The notes: a model not told the origin generated them from the sequence alone. A stretch of DNA of 64,000 nucleotides from Maribacter huludaoensis (GCF_029350945.1 NZ_JARKMS010000001.1:648313-712312), one strand, 5' to 3'; positions 34,813 through 43,365 are shown, counted from the stretch's first letter. Numbers and translations are program-made.

Positions 34813-34899
34813 ATGGTCACATTAGTATTTATTTTAGTCTTAAGCACAGTTCTGATTTTTTCGTTAAGTGTCATATCAAAACTATGTTTAGAGAAATAA
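34813..34899 (+). CDS. Possible 28-residue hydrophobic peptide
   Basis: ATG at 34813 to TAA at 34897-34899. After MVTL come about 17 mostly hydrophobic residues (VFILVLSTVLIFSLSVI) and then a short tail with K, C, L, E, K: a single membrane helix with a charged end, the layout of known small membrane proteins. It lies ~170 nt upstream of an orphan terminator. No similarity is recognised and the frame could be fortuitous. Confidence 0.25.
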   Translation: MVTLVFILVLSTVLIFSLSVISKLCLEK

Positions 34900-35069
34900 A
34901 TGATTAAAATATCACTTTCGCGTAAACACTAACCGTTAACTATGAAAGTGCCACCAAATAATTGTAGTTGAAATAATCCCCCGGATTAGCATTGCCCAAT
35001 TTTAGTTGTTGTTGAATTGATTGAGGTGTTGATTTAAAATTTTAAGACAAGAGTTTGATAGGTGGTTTG

Positions 35070-35104
35070 AGGGGGGCTGCAATTTGCAGCTCCTTTTTTT
35101 TTGT
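35070..35104 (+). terminator. Orphan intrinsic terminator
   Basis: GGGGCTGCAA pairs with TTGCAGCTCC (10 bp including one G-U) around one T, followed by about ten T residues. It is a textbook terminator with no annotated gene upstream in its own direction until paralog 2, which already has one. Confidence 0.82.
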
Positions 35105-35259
35105 CCTCATTGCAGGAAAGCAATTTTATCTCAAGTAATAGATAAATTGAGTAAAAATTACACAGAAGAAATTATTAGATACAATTTTACCCAACTACAC
35201 ATAAAACTTAAATCACATAAATACCTGATAATCAGTAACATTATTGTCTATTGGTTTAC

Positions 35260-35275
35260 TGGCATTCTTTTTTCT
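35260..35275 (+). promoter_or_regulatory. Possible sigma-54 promoter before paralog 3
   Basis: TGGCATTCTTTTTTCT has the TGGCAT -24 half followed, after 5 nt, by TTTCT in the -12 position (expected TTGCW). It lies 45 nt before the ATG at 35321 and resembles the motif before paralog 1. Confidence 0.32.
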
Positions 35276-35320
35276 TAGTTAATAGTATTGAAAAGTAGTA
35301 TTAACTTAAATATTAGAAAG

Positions 35321-35638
35321 ATGAAGACTTTATTTTTATTAGGAGCATTGACATTAGGTGGTTTTACAATGAGCGCACAAGATGTATTAATGGCAGAAAA
35401 CGGAATCCAACATAATCAAATAAATGAAACGTTGGTCGTGGCCGATGATTTTAAGGAAATTTCAGTAGCAGAAGTTCCTCAAGCAGTATCAGATGCAGTA
35501 GCTAAGAATTTCCCGACTGCTAGTCTAGATAAAGCATATACGAACAGTGAGAAACAGTATAAGTTGATATTGTCTCTTGAAGATGGAACACAAGGAACCG
35601 TATATGCGGATGAAAATGGGAATTGGATAGATATGTAA
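35321..35638 (+). CDS. Small secreted protein, paralog 3 of 3
   Basis: A 105-residue exported protein. I take the ATG at 35321, directly before the signal peptide (MKTLFLLGALTLGGFTMSAQ); an in-frame TTG at 35288 would add 11 residues that are not signal-like. The mature part has VAEVPQAVSDAVAKNFP, DKAYTNSEKQYKLIL and GTVYADENGNWIDM, closest to paralog 1. It is the last of the three before the sigma-54 activator gene, with a terminator in between. Confidence 0.8.
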   Translation: MKTLFLLGALTLGGFTMSAQDVLMAENGIQHNQINETLVVADDFKEISVAEVPQAVSDAVAKNFPTASLDKAYTNSEKQYKLILSLEDGTQGTVYADENGNWIDM

Positions 35639-35673
35639 TTATAGAGAAACTTGTTTGTTCAAGTTGGTTTGGT

Positions 35674-35713
35674 CAGGAAAGGATAGCTAAGTGCTATTCT
35701 TTCCTTTTTTTTT
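35674..35713 (+). terminator. Intrinsic terminator after paralog 3
   Basis: GGAAAGGATAGC pairs with GCTATTCTTTCC (12 bp, one G-U) across a 5-nt loop, then about nine T residues. Confidence 0.87.
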
Positions 35714-35812
35714 GCTCTATCGAATTGATTAAATAAGCTTTATGATAATTTTAAAATACAAATAGTCGTCTTATGGTATTTTTACGTAAATACTTAGAAT
35801 ACCAAACTTACT

Positions 35813-37171
35813 ATGTCCAAAATTTTAATTTTAGAAGACGATACTTCTTTTGCTCAAATGCTAAAAAAATTTTTGGAAAGAAATGGTTTTGACATTGTGG
35901 TAAGTCAGACCGGGTTAGATGGTGAAAATCAACTCAAAGAGCAAAATTTTCAATTAGTAATTACAGATCTGCGTTTACCGGATTATGATGGCATTAAACT
36001 CGTTTCTCAACTAAAGGACAGTATTCCGGTAATAGTAATGACGGGTTATGCGGAAGTATCTACCGCAGTTAAAGCCATGAAAATGGGTGCGTATGATTAT
36101 ATTTCAAAACCATTTACGCCAGATCAAATGTTAGCTGTAATTGATGGTGCATTACACGCTAAACCAATTACTTCCAAAGAAACGGCTATTACAACAAAAA
36201 AAGACTCAAAATCAACTGTAGAAAATGAAAATAAGTCGTCAAGTTCTAATGACTTGGAGTTAATTAGTGAAGCTGCGCAAAAATTAGATGAACATATTGC
36301 CTTGGTGGCACCTACAGACATGTCTGTTTTAATTATTGGTGAGAGTGGCACTGGGAAAGAGGTTACGGCTAAAGCAATTCATCAAAAAAGCAATCGTAAA
36401 GAAAAACCGTTTATAGCGCTAGACTGTGGGGCAATACCAAAAGAACTTGCCGCTAGTGAATTTTTTGGTCATTTGAAAGGAAGTTTTACTGGAGCTATAG
36501 CCGATAAAATAGGAAGTTTTGAAGCGGCAAATGGGGGAACCTTGTTTTTAGATGAAGTTGGTAATCTTTCTTATGAGAATCAAATACAACTATTAAGAGC
36601 TTTACAAGAGCGTAAAATTAAAAGGATCGGTAGCAATACTGAAGTGGAGGTTAATGTCAGAATTTTATCGGCCACCAATGAAGATTTAAAAGCAGCAGTG
36701 GAAAAAGGTAATTTTAGAGAAGATCTATATCATAGGTTAAATGAGTTTTCCCTTCAAATACCTGCTTTAAAAGACAGGCAGGGAGACTTAGCTGTGCTAG
36801 CATCTCATTTTTTGAAAAAGTTCAACCAAAAATTAAACAAGCAGATTCTTGATTTTTCAGATGAGGTGTGGAATGTTTTTAATACATACCACTGGCCAGG
36901 TAATATAAGGGAATTGCAGAATGTTATTCAACGTGCAGTGTTATTGACTACCACCAATGAGGTACAAGTGAATACTTTGCCAGAAGAGCTCATGGAGTCA
37001 AAGCCGGAAAGAATCGACTTAGGTAGCGTCTCTAAGGCAGATTTTGAAAAAGAACAAATTGTTAATGCTTTAAAACGTACTAATTACAACAAGTCTAAAG
37101 CGGCCAAGTTATTACAAGTAACCAGAAAAACGCTGTATAATAGAATTAACTATTATGATTTAGACCTGTAG
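35813..37171 (+). CDS. Sigma-54-dependent response regulator (NtrC family)
   Basis: A 452-residue activator. The receiver (1-115) has phospho-acceptor D52 in ITDLRLP, T77 and K99. The AAA+ domain (~148-380) has Walker A GESGTGKE (176-183) and, at 223-228, GSFTGA in place of the usual GAFTGA loop that contacts sigma-54. A Fis-type helix-turn-helix closes the protein (NKSKAAKLLQVTRKTLYNRI). It should switch on sigma-54 promoters when phosphorylated. Its 3' end overlaps the convergent hybrid kinase gene by 26 bp, which makes that kinase its likely partner. Confidence 0.94.
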   Translation: MSKILILEDDTSFAQMLKKFLERNGFDIVVSQTGLDGENQLKEQNFQLVITDLRLPDYDGIKLVSQLKDSIPVIVMTGYAEVSTAVKAMKMGAYDYISKPFTPDQMLAVIDGALHAKPITSKETAITTKKDSKSTVENENKSSSSNDLELISEAAQKLDEHIALVAPTDMSVLIIGESGTGKEVTAKAIHQKSNRKEKPFIALDCGAIPKELAASEFFGHLKGSFTGAIADKIGSFEAANGGTLFLDEVGNLSYENQIQLLRALQERKIKRIGSNTEVEVNVRILSATNEDLKAAVEKGNFREDLYHRLNEFSLQIPALKDRQGDLAVLASHFLKKFNQKLNKQILDFSDEVWNVFNTYHWPGNIRELQNVIQRAVLLTTTNEVQVNTLPEELMESKPERIDLGSVSKADFEKEQIVNALKRTNYNKSKAAKLLQVTRKTLYNRINYYDLDL

Positions 37172-39605
37172 AGATTTCCTGTGAAATTGCTTCTATAACA
37201 TCGCATATTTCTTGCTCCAGCTTCGCGTATATTTCTGATATTGATTTGTGGGTTAAATCATTTTTTTTCAGGGTTTCAAAAGTTTCTAAATTGGGTACAA
37301 TTTGGTTCACATGCAATTGCCTGAACATAGGTAGCATTCTATGAGCAGAACTATTTATTTGAGCAATATTGTTTGTAGCTACCGCTAATTTTAATTCATG
37401 TAAATTTTTCCCTGTATCATTTTTAAATGTCAGCAAAACCTCGTCAATAGCGGTTTTGTCTTTTCCTAGAAAGAGTTCAATGGTTTCTAAACTGTAAAGG
37501 TTTTCGTTGTTATTTCTAGAAATGAAAGGTTTTTCATGAGTATGTTCAAAGTCCATTTCAAACATGTTGTTTAGTTTTTGTAAAAGATCGGTTTTTGAAA
37601 ATGGTTTTCGGATTAGTCCAGTAAATCCTTTTTCCATAAAGTGATCTACCGTAAGATCTCGTCTTCCGGTCATCGCTAAAATGGGTTGATTTTCATAATA
37701 TTTTAATGTTCCTGATTTAAGTTGGTCAACAATGTCATAGCCAGAGACCGTAGGCATTTCAATATCGGTCAAAACCATATTGAATTTAAAATCTGAATCG
37801 GGTTGAAAAGCATTGAAATCGGTAAAAAGTAAAACTTCTATTCCGGCTGACTTTAGCATTTCCCCAATTAGTTTCAAAAACGAAGTGTCATCATCAAAAA
37901 CAATAATTTTTAACCTATCCGGTTTTAAAGCGATTTTTGTTTCAACAGATGATTTTTCACCATAAGCAATAGGTATTTTAAGTGTAAAGGTGCTGCCTTT
38001 GTTCAAATTGCTGTCAAGCGAGATTGTACCGCCTAACAATTCGGTAAGTTTTTTGGTAATGGTGAGTCCTAATCCATAACCGCCGTACTTTTTGTCGGTA
38101 TCGTTTTCTGCCTGTGTAAATTCTTTAAAGATCAGTTTTTGCTTCTCTTTTGATATCCCTATGCCGGTATCGGAAATTTTCAGGAAAAGTTGTTTTGTTT
38201 TTTGTTTTTCAATGATATTGCCCGTTAAGGTGATAGAGCCTTTATCGGTAAACTTATAGGCATTGCCCAGTAAATTTGTAATAATTTGACGTAATCGAAA
38301 AGCATCTGAAATAACAGGATGTTCTAAAGACTCATCTAAATGAAGAATTAAATCAATATCCTTGGCTGTATACTGTGCGGCAATACTATTAGCAGTTTCG
38401 GAAATTAAGTCATTTACCTCAAAAGTAGATTTTTTGACTACCATTTTACCGGCCTCCAATTGAGAAAAATCTAGCAAATCGTTTACCAGATTGTTCACAT
38501 ATGTGGTAGCGGATTTTATTTGGTCAATATGCTTTTTATTAACGGTTCCATGGTCATTTTCCTCTATAATATTAGTGTAACCGCTTATAGTGTTTAATGG
38601 GGTGCGTAAATCATGACTTACCGTTGCAATCAATTGTTCCCTACTTTTTAATAAAGAGTCAGAGTAGGCCTTCTCTTTTTCAAGTTTCTCTCTGTATACA
38701 TTTGCTTTCCAGAAATCTCTATTTATAATAAAAGTAAAAATACCAACCACTAGAAAACCGAGTATTGCTGCAATAACGGCAAGGCGAATACTTCTTTTTA
38801 ACAAGGTCTCCTTTTTAATGGAGTTGTTGATGCTGTTGGTAATAATCTCTTGTTCAAATGAAGAGAGGATGGTACGTAACTGCTGCGAAAGTTCAAGATC
38901 GGTTTTATTGATATTGGTCTCTCTAATGGCCAAGGTGTTTTCGTTTATGGCATTTTCCTGTTTAACATCTTTCAATAGATTTTTAGAGACTTGTAGAACA
39001 CTGTCCATAGTCTGTGTATTGCTTTGTGAATTACTGTTTGTGGGGACATTGGCATTAAGATAATCCGCAACCTTTTTTATGGTACTTTGGGCCTTGGGTG
39101 AAAGTTCTTCTAAATTAGGAGCTAAGCCTTCCGGTTTAATAATTCCTAAAGATTCCTCTAACTTATCAAATTCCGCTAGTGCAGAATTTATAGCGGTCCC
39201 TGTTTGGTCCTTAAGTCTAATGGCTCTTAAGGCATTAATATTTGTCACTTTTTTATCTAAAAGTGTGCTAAGGCTGTCTAAAAGGTTGTGTTGATATTCA
39301 CTGTCCGTTAGCGTTTTTATTTCTTGAATATTGGTGCGTATGGAGTCTATTTTGTTCTCATAGGCGCTAAAATTAATTCTACTTTTGGTTTGCAATGCAA
39401 GTTTAGAGAGACTTTCTGCTTCATATAATTGGGCTAAAAAGGAGTTTGTTTTAAGTAATTTGTTGTCTTTTTCCGTTGTGTTTTCAGTAGCAATGTATTC
39501 TTGAACCTCCGTATAGATATAGTATGATGCAATAATGCCCAATATGACCAAAAGCAAGTAGCTAATAGTAATTTTAAGGGTGAACTTGTTTTTCTTGGAA
39601 TCCAT
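37146..39605 (-). CDS. Hybrid sensor histidine kinase with receiver and Hpt domains
   Basis: An 819-residue membrane kinase. TM1 (~12-30) and TM2 (~275-294) enclose a long, helical periplasmic sensor (~31-272). The HisKA domain has H331 in TVSHDLRTPL, the HATPase has N444 in TNLLGNAYKF and DTGIGIS. A receiver follows with D614 in LTDIEMP and K667, and the C-terminus is an Hpt domain with H755 in SAHRMLPMF. That is a complete phosphorelay (His-Asp-His) able to pass phosphate to a separate receiver. It converges with the sigma-54 regulator gene and shares its last 26 bp. Confidence 0.93.
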   Translation of the reverse strand: MDSKKNKFTLKITISYLLLVILGIIASYYIYTEVQEYIATENTTEKDNKLLKTNSFLAQLYEAESLSKLALQTKSRINFSAYENKIDSIRTNIQEIKTLTDSEYQHNLLDSLSTLLDKKVTNINALRAIRLKDQTGTAINSALAEFDKLEESLGIIKPEGLAPNLEELSPKAQSTIKKVADYLNANVPTNSNSQSNTQTMDSVLQVSKNLLKDVKQENAINENTLAIRETNINKTDLELSQQLRTILSSFEQEIITNSINNSIKKETLLKRSIRLAVIAAILGFLVVGIFTFIINRDFWKANVYREKLEKEKAYSDSLLKSREQLIATVSHDLRTPLNTISGYTNIIEENDHGTVNKKHIDQIKSATTYVNNLVNDLLDFSQLEAGKMVVKKSTFEVNDLISETANSIAAQYTAKDIDLILHLDESLEHPVISDAFRLRQIITNLLGNAYKFTDKGSITLTGNIIEKQKTKQLFLKISDTGIGISKEKQKLIFKEFTQAENDTDKKYGGYGLGLTITKKLTELLGGTISLDSNLNKGSTFTLKIPIAYGEKSSVETKIALKPDRLKIIVFDDDTSFLKLIGEMLKSAGIEVLLFTDFNAFQPDSDFKFNMVLTDIEMPTVSGYDIVDQLKSGTLKYYENQPILAMTGRRDLTVDHFMEKGFTGLIRKPFSKTDLLQKLNNMFEMDFEHTHEKPFISRNNNENLYSLETIELFLGKDKTAIDEVLLTFKNDTGKNLHELKLAVATNNIAQINSSAHRMLPMFRQLHVNQIVPNLETFETLKKNDLTHKSISEIYAKLEQEICDVIEAISQEISTGLNHNS

Positions 39606-39999
39606 GTAATATTTCTAATTGTATAGTAAAGACAGATTGAAATGTATATTTAAATACGACAAAACAGGGATAATAAGTTCTAAAATGATGTTAATTAAAC
39701 AAGATGTTATTTTTTCAGATTTATTTATGAGAGTTAAAATTACTGCATTACATTTGCGGCATCTCAAAGGGGTGCCAAAATCCTAATATTTTTTAGGACA
39801 AAGCTGAGATTATACCCAAAGAACCTGGGCGGGTAATGCTGCCAAGGGACCGAGCGTTAAAAAAATGTCCGGTGGACATTTTTAGCGAGGGGCCAGCCAG
39901 CGTAATGGCTGACTTCATTTTGGAAAACAAAGTCTTTAAATAGGCAAAATCAATTTTTATTTAGAATAATAGCCCCTTTTATTCGTATTTAATTTACGA
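39606..39999. other. Riboswitch-bearing leader region
   Basis: A 394-bp gap between the divergent hybrid kinase and the TonB-dependent receptor gene. Besides the riboswitch and its two downstream hairpins I see no ORF. The stretch at 39610-39750 is AT-rich and should hold the promoter, but no clear TAnnTTTG box was found. Confidence 0.75.
39762..39850 (+). promoter_or_regulatory. TPP (THI-box) riboswitch
   Basis: The conserved blocks are in order: GGGGTGCC (39769-39776), CTGAGA (39804-39809), ACCC (39814-39817), GAACCTG (39821-39827) and GGGTAATGC (39831-39839), with a P3 hairpin TCCTAA/TTAGGA between the first two. This is the thiamine-pyrophosphate aptamer. Downstream hairpins at 39861-39883 (AAAAATGTCC/GGACATTTTT) and 39894-39911 (CAGCC/GGCTG) may form the expression platform. 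It controls the TonB-dependent receptor gene 150 bp downstream. Confidence 0.94.
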
Positions 40000-42162
40000 A
40001 TGAAACTTACTATTTTCACAATTGCGGCGTTTTTTGCGTTTAGTCTTGGAGTTAGTGCCCAAGAACAAGTAACTGATTCTCTAGAGGGTCAAAAAGTAGT
40101 CTTAGACGAAGTGTTCGTCTCTGCGGTAAGGGTAACCAAGCAATCTCCGGTTACATTTTCAAATCTTACAAAAGAGGAAATTAAACCAAGAAACCTTGGG
40201 CAGGACATTCCTGTATTAATGAACTTTTTACCATCTGTGGTAACTACTACAGATGCTGGTGCCGGTGTAGGTTATACTGGGCTTAGAGTAAGAGGTAGTG
40301 ATGCTACACGTGTAAATGTGACCATTAACGGAATACCTTATAACGATGCCGAGTCACAAGGTACATTTTGGGTCAATATGCCAGATTTTGCTTCTTCAAC
40401 TGAGAGTTTGCAATTGCAACGTGGTGTAGGTACATCTACCAATGGTGCAGGTGCTTTTGGGGCAAGTTTAAACTTGTTGACAGACGGTTTTTCACAAGAC
40501 GCGTATGGTCAAATATCAACTTCTATAGGTAGCTATGGTACGTTAAGAAATAATTTAAAGTTTAGTACCGGATTATTAAATGATCATGTGGAAATTTCAG
40601 GTAGACTATCTAAAATTAAATCAGATGGTTATATAGATAGAGCAAGATCGGATTTGGAATCTTATTTTTTACAAGCGGCTTATAAAGATGACAATACTTT
40701 GATCAAGGCATTGATGTTTGGGGGCCATGAAATTACGTACCAAGCTTGGTACGGTATAGATGGTCAAACTTTGAGGGATAATAGAACTTTTAATCCTTCA
40801 GGTATTTATACTGATTTAGATGGTAATACCCAGTTTTATGATAATGAAGTGGATAATTACAAGCAAGACCATGCACAATTATTATGGAACGAACAGATTT
40901 CTGATTTTTGGAGTACAAATATTGCGTTGCACTATACAAGAGGAAGAGGTTATTTTGAGCAGTATAGAGAAGCCGATGATTTTTCTACCTATGGTTTTGA
41001 GCCACTGATTGTAGATGGTGAAGAAGTGAATACTACTGATTTAATTAGAAGACGTTGGTTGGATAATGATTTCTACGGAACTGTTTTTTCTGCGAATTAC
41101 AAGAAAGAAAAGTTAGATTTAATAATAGGTGGTGGTCTTAATAAATACGAAGGCGATCATTTTGGAGAGGTAATCTGGGCTAGATATGCTAGTAATAGTA
41201 GTTACAAAGATCGGTACTATGATGATAGTTCGTCTAAAACAGATTTTAACTTATACACAAAGGCAAATTATCAATTAACAGATCAGTGGTCATTGTATGG
41301 AGATGTTCAATATAGAACAGTTGGGTATAAAGCAAACGGGGAAGATACCGGTCTTGTTGATGATACGTTCAATTTTTTCAATCCAAAGGCAGGAGTAACC
41401 TTTGATCTTAATGCCAATAATAATTTTTACTTGTCTTATGCGGTAGCTAATAGGGAGCCCAATAGGAACGATTATGAAAATGGTAATCCAAAACCTGAGA
41501 AACTAAATGATTTTGAATTGGGATGGAGATACGTTTCTCCTTCAGTTCAAGTAAATACCAATGTATATTACATGAACTATAAAGATCAGTTAGTGGTTAC
41601 TGGTGAGTTAAATGACGTTGGTGCACCATTAAGGGAAAATATTGGCGATAGTTACAGGCTAGGTTTGGAAGTTGATGCAAATATAATATTGGGTGAAAAA
41701 TTCAACCTAAGGCCTAACATAGCCATCAGTCAAAATAAGAACAAAGATTTCTTTATTGATAGAGATGGTATGCTACAAGGTTTAGGAGATACCAACATTG
41801 CTTACTCTCCGGGCTTGGTGGCGGGTAACGTTCTTAGTTATATGCCATGTGATGCTATGAATATTTCGCTGTATTCAAAGTTCGTAGGTGAGCAATATCT
41901 AAGCAATACAGATACAGAAGCATCTAAGCTAGACTCTTATTTTACCACAGATTTCAATATTACTTATGAGATCAACATGAATAGCATTGTAAAGTCTATC
42001 GTGTTTTCAGGTTTGGTAAATAACATCTTCAATGAAAAGTATGTTTCTAACGGGTATACTTATGTAGATAGTTGGTCTACACCTGGTAATTCATTTGAAG
42101 TGCAGGGTTATTATCCACAAGCAGGAACTAACTTTTTATTAGGTGCAACAGTGAATTTTTAA
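40000..42162 (+). CDS. TonB-dependent outer-membrane receptor, predicted for thiamine or a precursor
   Basis: A 720-residue protein: signal peptide (~20 residues ending VSAQ), plug domain (~40-150, with LRVRGSDATRVNVTINGIPYND) and a 22-strand barrel ending in the aromatic-rich strand NFLLGATVNF. It has no N-terminal CarboxypepD_reg domain and no SusD partner, so it is not a glycan (SusC) receptor. The TPP riboswitch upstream makes thiamine, or its phosphates or precursors, the probable cargo. Confidence 0.88.
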   Translation: MKLTIFTIAAFFAFSLGVSAQEQVTDSLEGQKVVLDEVFVSAVRVTKQSPVTFSNLTKEEIKPRNLGQDIPVLMNFLPSVVTTTDAGAGVGYTGLRVRGSDATRVNVTINGIPYNDAESQGTFWVNMPDFASSTESLQLQRGVGTSTNGAGAFGASLNLLTDGFSQDAYGQISTSIGSYGTLRNNLKFSTGLLNDHVEISGRLSKIKSDGYIDRARSDLESYFLQAAYKDDNTLIKALMFGGHEITYQAWYGIDGQTLRDNRTFNPSGIYTDLDGNTQFYDNEVDNYKQDHAQLLWNEQISDFWSTNIALHYTRGRGYFEQYREADDFSTYGFEPLIVDGEEVNTTDLIRRRWLDNDFYGTVFSANYKKEKLDLIIGGGLNKYEGDHFGEVIWARYASNSSYKDRYYDDSSSKTDFNLYTKANYQLTDQWSLYGDVQYRTVGYKANGEDTGLVDDTFNFFNPKAGVTFDLNANNNFYLSYAVANREPNRNDYENGNPKPEKLNDFELGWRYVSPSVQVNTNVYYMNYKDQLVVTGELNDVGAPLRENIGDSYRLGLEVDANIILGEKFNLRPNIAISQNKNKDFFIDRDGMLQGLGDTNIAYSPGLVAGNVLSYMPCDAMNISLYSKFVGEQYLSNTDTEASKLDSYFTTDFNITYEINMNSIVKSIVFSGLVNNIFNEKYVSNGYTYVDSWSTPGNSFEVQGYYPQAGTNFLLGATVNF

Positions 42163-42258
42163 TTGATAATAGAAAGATATAAAGTTGTCTTAAATATTTG
42201 TTGAGAATGTAAGGCGCATAGTGGAATAATCTAAATTAGGAGACTAATTCTCAGGTTT

Positions 42259-42924
42259 ATGGAGCGCAACATTCCAGTTTTTGGCAGTAGGTTAAGAAAC
42301 AATATAGTAACGGTGCCAGAGGTCATTTCTCAATGCTCTGGCATTCGTGTTTTTGGGCAATCTATAAAGTCGTTTTTATTTTGTACTGACGTAGCTATTA
42401 TAAGAAATACCAATGCCAATGCAATTATAGCGGTATATCCGTTTACACCGCAACCGGTAATATCAAATGCTTTGATATTGGCTGCCGACAAACCTATATT
42501 TTGTGGGGTCGGTGGCGGATTAACAACCGGGGTACGGTCTTTAGAGTTGGCAATACATGCAGAATTTCAAGGTGCTTTAGGGGTGGTTTTAAATAAGCCT
42601 ACCCCTAACAGCCTTATAACCATGCTCAAGGAAAAAATTGATATACCGGTAACCATTACGGTGGTTTCGGAAAAAGATGATATTAAAGGTAGAATAGATG
42701 CAGGTGTAGATATATTCAATGTGTCCGGCGCAGCTAAAACTGCAGATATCATTAAAAAAATTAGGGATTTAAATGATAAGGTCGCCATCATTGCCACGGG
42801 TGGAAAATCTGACGATTCTATAGTTGCAGCAATAGATGCCGGGGCAAATGCAATATCGTATACACCACCAAGTACAGGTGAGCTGTTCAAGGAAATAATG
42901 GAGAAATACCGCGCTGAAGAATAA
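42259..42924 (+). CDS. TIM-barrel protein of unknown function
   Basis: A 221-residue soluble protein with a phosphate-binding TIM-barrel look: GVGGGLTTGVRS early, GRIDAGVDIFNVSGAAKTADII, then IIATGGKSDDSIVAAIDAGANAI and a C-terminal SYTPPSTGELFK. It resembles proteins usually called hydrolases in databases, for which I know no demonstrated activity, and shares motifs with ThiE/ThiG and RPE-like barrels. It follows the riboswitch-controlled receptor by 96 bp on the same strand and may be co-regulated. Confidence 0.6.
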   Translation: MERNIPVFGSRLRNNIVTVPEVISQCSGIRVFGQSIKSFLFCTDVAIIRNTNANAIIAVYPFTPQPVISNALILAADKPIFCGVGGGLTTGVRSLELAIHAEFQGALGVVLNKPTPNSLITMLKEKIDIPVTITVVSEKDDIKGRIDAGVDIFNVSGAAKTADIIKKIRDLNDKVAIIATGGKSDDSIVAAIDAGANAISYTPPSTGELFKEIMEKYRAEE

Positions 42925-42927
42925 TGC

Positions 42928-43365
42928 TTAATTAGAGATTATTACGCTGCCACCACTTAAAACTGCACGATATTCTAACATATCATAATAGCGATTTTCA
43001 TCCTCGGGTCTATTAAACAGTTGACCCGTAAATAGAAGGTATTCAAAATCTTCGCAAGAACAAGTAACAGTTTGCCCGTTCAACACCATTGTAGAGCAAT
43101 CATTAGGGGCGTGATTTGGGCAGCTACCTTCAAAAGCTCTAAATTGATTAATGCTTGATTGAATTACAAAAACACCTCTTGTGCCGGCAAGATCACTTGG
43201 AATATAGATCGCACTACCAATATTTGTAAGAGGACTATATAAAGGCAGGTTTAAATTAGCTTCAAAACGAAAATTGATTTCCTGTAAATACGGATTTCTG
43301 TTTGTACCATCATTACTGCAAGCGGTGATAATCAATAGAATTACGATGCTTAATCTCTTTATCAT
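42928..43365 (-). CDS. Lipoprotein with a degenerate Rieske-like domain
   Basis: A 145-residue lipoprotein (lipobox C16 in IITAC). The C-terminal half looks like a Rieske fold: GSCPNHAPNDC then a hydrophobic segment and VTCSCEDFEY. But a Rieske [2Fe-2S] site needs Cys-x-His plus Cys-x2-His. Here C82 and H85 are spaced C-x2-H and the second pair reads C102-S-C104-E105 with no histidine, so a standard cluster is unlikely. Possibly a structural descendant or a different metal site. It converges with the TIM-barrel gene 3 bp away. Confidence 0.68.
   Translation of the reverse strand: MIKRLSIVILLIITACSNDGTNRNPYLQEINFRFEANLNLPLYSPLTNIGSAIYIPSDLAGTRGVFVIQSSINQFRAFEGSCPNHAPNDCSTMVLNGQTVTCSCEDFEYLLFTGQLFNRPEDENRYYDMLEYRAVLSGGSVIISN

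Larger units (their letters stand above)
34701..35320. other. 620-bp spacer with two terminators and a possible small transcript
   Basis: Between paralogs 2 and 3. It holds the paralog 2 terminator, then ~320 bp with no long ORF, then a second strong terminator at 35070-35104 that has no annotated gene before it. A 28-codon ORF (34813-34899) lies inside. A sigma-54-like motif is at 35260-35275. The 64-codon frame at 35084-35278 starts within the terminator and is not credible. Confidence 0.6.

Noticed and set aside
35084-35278. 64-codon open frame on the plus strand
   Set aside because: Begins inside the terminator stem at 35070-35104 and has no recognisable product.
42567-42890. 107-codon open frame on the minus strand
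   Set aside because: Antisense to the TIM-barrel gene.
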